DNA of 7,996 bases. It comes from Muribaculaceae bacterium. GTDB taxonomy: Bacteria; Bacteroidota; Bacteroidia; Bacteroidales; Muribaculaceae. Shown here in pieces: positions 6,875-7,996 of this stretch. Position numbers and translations under genes: made by a program. Location: contig JAGCVR010000110.1 in the NCBI GenBank assembly GCA_017962285.1, forward strand, positions 1 to 7,996. Reading direction: 5' to 3'. The notes below the pieces were generated by a model. That model worked only from the letters and a program-made list of their open reading frames with translations. It did no database searches and was not told the DNA's origin. The stretch's first letter is position 1. Every line of letters begins with the position of its first letter.

Positions 6875-7435
6875 TTATGCCTCTGCGGGAGCTTCGGGAG
6901 CCTCAGCCGGTGCTTCTTCAGCGGGAGCGTTTTCAGCTGCTGCCTCAGCCTCTGCTACGGCTTTTGCTGCGGCGAGTTCGGCTTTCTTCTTAGCCACTAC
7001 TTCTGCCTTAGCCTCGTTCTTCTTTGTTTCTTCCTCTAAACGTTTCTTGTTTTCGGCACGTTTAGCGTCCATGTCCTTAACCTGAACAGCCTTAAGTTTT
7101 GAGTCTTTCTCGGCTTTCCAAGCATCGAAACGTTTCTGTGCCTCTTCCTGAGAGAACGCACCTTTCTTAACACCACCCTGAAGATGCTTCATCAGCATCA
7201 CACCTTCGCGTGAAAGAATGTTACGAACTGTGTCGGTGGGGATTGCGCCAACGTTAAGCCAATAAAGTGCTCTCTCGAAATTTAAACTTATTGTAGCAGG
7301 ATTAGTGTTTGGGTTATAGTAACCAATCCTTTCAATAAATCTACCATCTCGTGGTGCCCTGCTATCGGCAATAACGATGGGATAGAACGCATAGTCCTTG
7401 TGGCCATGACGTTGTAATCTGATTTTCGTTGCCAT
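6875..7435 (-). CDS. rpsP: 30S ribosomal protein S16 (bS16) with long C-terminal extension
   Basis: Structural protein of the small ribosomal subunit, needed for 30S assembly. Residues 1-80 are the conserved S16 core, opening [21 protein letters not shown], with [20 protein letters not shown] (23-42) and [17 protein letters not shown] (51-67). Residues 81-186 are a tail of charged helix ([17 protein letters not shown], then [22 protein letters not shown]) grading into Ala/Glu/Pro repeats ([17 protein letters not shown]). Many bacterial S16 proteins are only about 80-90 residues; extended versions are typical of Bacteroidota. The ATG at 7435 gives the canonical N-terminus. No Shine-Dalgarno or TAnnTTTG element is visible in the 67 bp to the upstream tRNA, so expression probably comes from the tRNA-Gln promoter. 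It ends at the shared bidirectional terminator. Confidence 0.97.
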   Translation of the reverse strand: MATKIRLQRHGHKDYAFYPIVIADSRAPRDGRFIERIGYYNPNTNPATISLNFERALYWLNVGAIPTDTVRNILSREGVMLMKHLQGGVKKGAFSQEEAQKRFDAWKAEKDSKLKAVQVKDMDAKRAENKKRLEEETKKNEAKAEVVAKKKAELAAAKAVAEAEAAAENAPAEEAPAEAPEAPAEA

Positions 7436-7472
7436 TTTTTAAATAATTAAACAGTTTAAATTTTTCATAAAT

Positions 7473-7497
7473 CAGAGTGACCTTGTGGGCCACTCTG
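7473..7497 (-). promoter_or_regulatory. Hairpin between tRNA-Gln and rpsP
   Basis: Read on the minus strand, CAGAGTG pairs with CACTCTG; after one mismatch, two more G-C pairs close around a 5-nt loop. It starts 6 nt after the tRNA 3' end. The sequence that follows is A/T-rich (ATTTATGAAAAATTT) without a proper U-tract, so it is a poor intrinsic terminator. It may mark a processing site, a leaky terminator, or an rpsP leader structure. Confidence 0.45.
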
Positions 7498-7502
7498 TAT
7501 TG

Positions 7503-7573
7503 TTGTCCTGGAAGGACTCGAACCCTCGCAAGCGGAACCAGAATCCGATGTGCTACCATTACACCACAGGACA
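7503..7573 (-). tRNA. tRNA-Gln (anticodon CTG)
   Basis: A 71-nt cloverleaf can be folded by hand. The acceptor stem TGTCCTG/CAGGACA has seven pairs, including the weak T1-A72 pair typical of glutamine tRNAs. The D arm is GTGT-AATGGTA-GCAC. The anticodon arm TCGGA-TTCTGGT-TCCGC has a mismatch only at the top pair, with anticodon CTG at 7541-7539, reading CAG. The T arm is GAGGG-TTCGAGT-CCTTC. The discriminator is A and the 3' CCA is not encoded (next bases CAA). It lies just downstream of a strong promoter and upstream of rpsP. Confidence 0.96.
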
Positions 7574-7589
7574 ATTCGCTTTTGCGTTG

Positions 7590-7620
7590 CAAAGGTAAGA
7601 ACTTTTTTCGGATTTGCAAA
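7590..7620 (-). promoter_or_regulatory. Bacteroidota primary-sigma promoter for tRNA-Gln (and probably rpsP)
   Basis: On the minus strand a -33 element TTTG (7620-7617) is followed after exactly 19 bp by TACCTTTG (7597-7590), a full match to the TAnnTTTG -7 consensus. The transcript start would fall near 7585, about 10 nt before the tRNA, which fits a short precursor 5' end. This is the best promoter match in the window. Confidence 0.85.
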
Positions 7621-7656
7621 AGTTTTTCATCTTTTTCTTACAAACTTGTTCTGAAA

Positions 7657-7671
7657 ACAGCAAAATGCTGC
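7657..7671 (-). terminator. Weak candidate terminator of the acyltransferase gene
   Basis: On the minus strand CAGCA-TTT-TGCTG forms a 5-bp stem with a 3-nt loop, followed by TTTTC. It lies about 24 nt after the acyltransferase stop and before the tRNA promoter. The stem is short, and the overlapping palindrome TGCTGCAGCA (7666-7675) offers a competing fold, so this is tentative. Confidence 0.35.
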
Positions 7672-7693
7672 AGCAGGCAAGCTTGGAAAATGT

Positions 7694-7996
7694 TTATTCA
7701 AGGCCTGAGACTATTGCTTCACGGCTTTTTGCCACCAATTCAGCCATGTCGTGTCCATCTTCTCCAGGGTGGATGGGTTCATGGATGGTGAGAACAATTG
7801 TCCCCGGGCTTACGCTCTTGCTGCCACGTGGCATCACCGCAAACGATCCGTCGATGGTTATCGGCACCACGGGCAGATTGAAGTCGATGGCAAGGCGGTA
7901 TGCGCCATTCTTGAACGGCTGTATTTTGCCGTCGCTGGTGCGTCGTCCTTCGGGGAACACCACCAGCGATTTCCCTCCCTGCAGCCGTGCCTTGGC
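7694..7996 (-). CDS. 1-acyl-glycerol-3-phosphate acyltransferase family protein (PlsC-like), C-terminal part
   Basis: The C-terminal 100 residues are visible; the frame stays open to the window edge, so the start lies beyond position 7996. Members transfer an acyl chain to lysophosphatidic acid or a related acceptor at the inner face of the cytoplasmic membrane. Visible family signatures are VVFPEGRRTSDG (motif III of the FPEGTRS type, with Arg for Thr), the downstream FKNGAYRLAI segment, and LPVVPITIDGS (motif IV, proline-containing). The catalytic HX4D motif should lie upstream, outside the window. Internal GTG codons near 7963 are not good starts because they would delete sequence before motif III that is also in frame. 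The gene ends with TAA 120 bp before the tRNA. Whether it is true PlsC or another acyltransferase, such as one acting on ornithine lipid, cannot be told from this part. Confidence 0.88.
   Translation of the reverse strand, partial: AKARLQGGKSLVVFPEGRRTSDGKIQPFKNGAYRLAIDFNLPVVPITIDGSFAVMPRGSKSVSPGTIVLTIHEPIHPGEDGHDMAELVAKSREAIVSGLE

Noticed and set aside
7439..7468. Nine-codon in-frame upstream mini-ORF (MKNLNCLII) before rpsP
   Set aside because: It lies in A/T-rich leader and ends just before the rpsP ATG, but nothing supports translation and such short frames are expected by chance.

Overview
The window looks like a chromosomal segment from a member of the Bacteroidales (Bacteroidota), plausibly Prevotellaceae or Muribaculaceae; I cannot resolve the genus. 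The reasons are: no Shine-Dalgarno sequences before most starts; two promoters with the phylum-specific TAnnTTTG -7 element; a ribosomal protein S16 with a long Ala/Glu/Lys-rich tail; and large secreted leucine-rich-repeat (LRR) proteins that end in dockerin-like calcium loops.

Positions 1-6790 hold four genes on the plus strand, all for exported proteins. The first two (23-2482 and 2768-4840) are paralogues. Each has a signal peptide, a shared N-terminal beta-rich domain, two LRR modules that open with an FPDA/FPNNA-type header and close with a Gly-Trp-type cap, and a C-terminal pair of dockerin-like EF-hand loops. The dockerin coding DNA is much more alike between the two genes than the N-terminal DNA, including at silent sites. 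The 285-bp gap between them contains a five-copy 8-bp tandem array, a degenerate 7-bp array, a terminator-like inverted repeat, a candidate promoter and a leader hairpin. Next come an uncharacterised lipoprotein (4940-5737) and a secreted YARHG-domain protein (5812-6789). The four genes may form an envelope or secretome cluster, but nothing in the sequence ties them to a known pathway.

Positions 6790-7996 are housekeeping and run on the minus strand. A perfect 13-bp stem separates the convergent YARHG gene and rpsP and can terminate both. rpsP (30S protein S16) lies downstream of a tRNA-Gln(CUG) gene, which has a near-ideal Bacteroidota promoter. No second promoter is visible before rpsP, so the tRNA and rpsP probably share a transcript. 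The window ends inside the C-terminal part of a PlsC-family acyltransferase gene whose start lies beyond the right edge.

I found no transposase, phage gene, CRISPR array, toxin-antitoxin pair or defence system. The most notable features are the homogenised dockerin cassette of the LRR pair, the adjacent tandem repeats, and the tRNA-Gln/rpsP arrangement.
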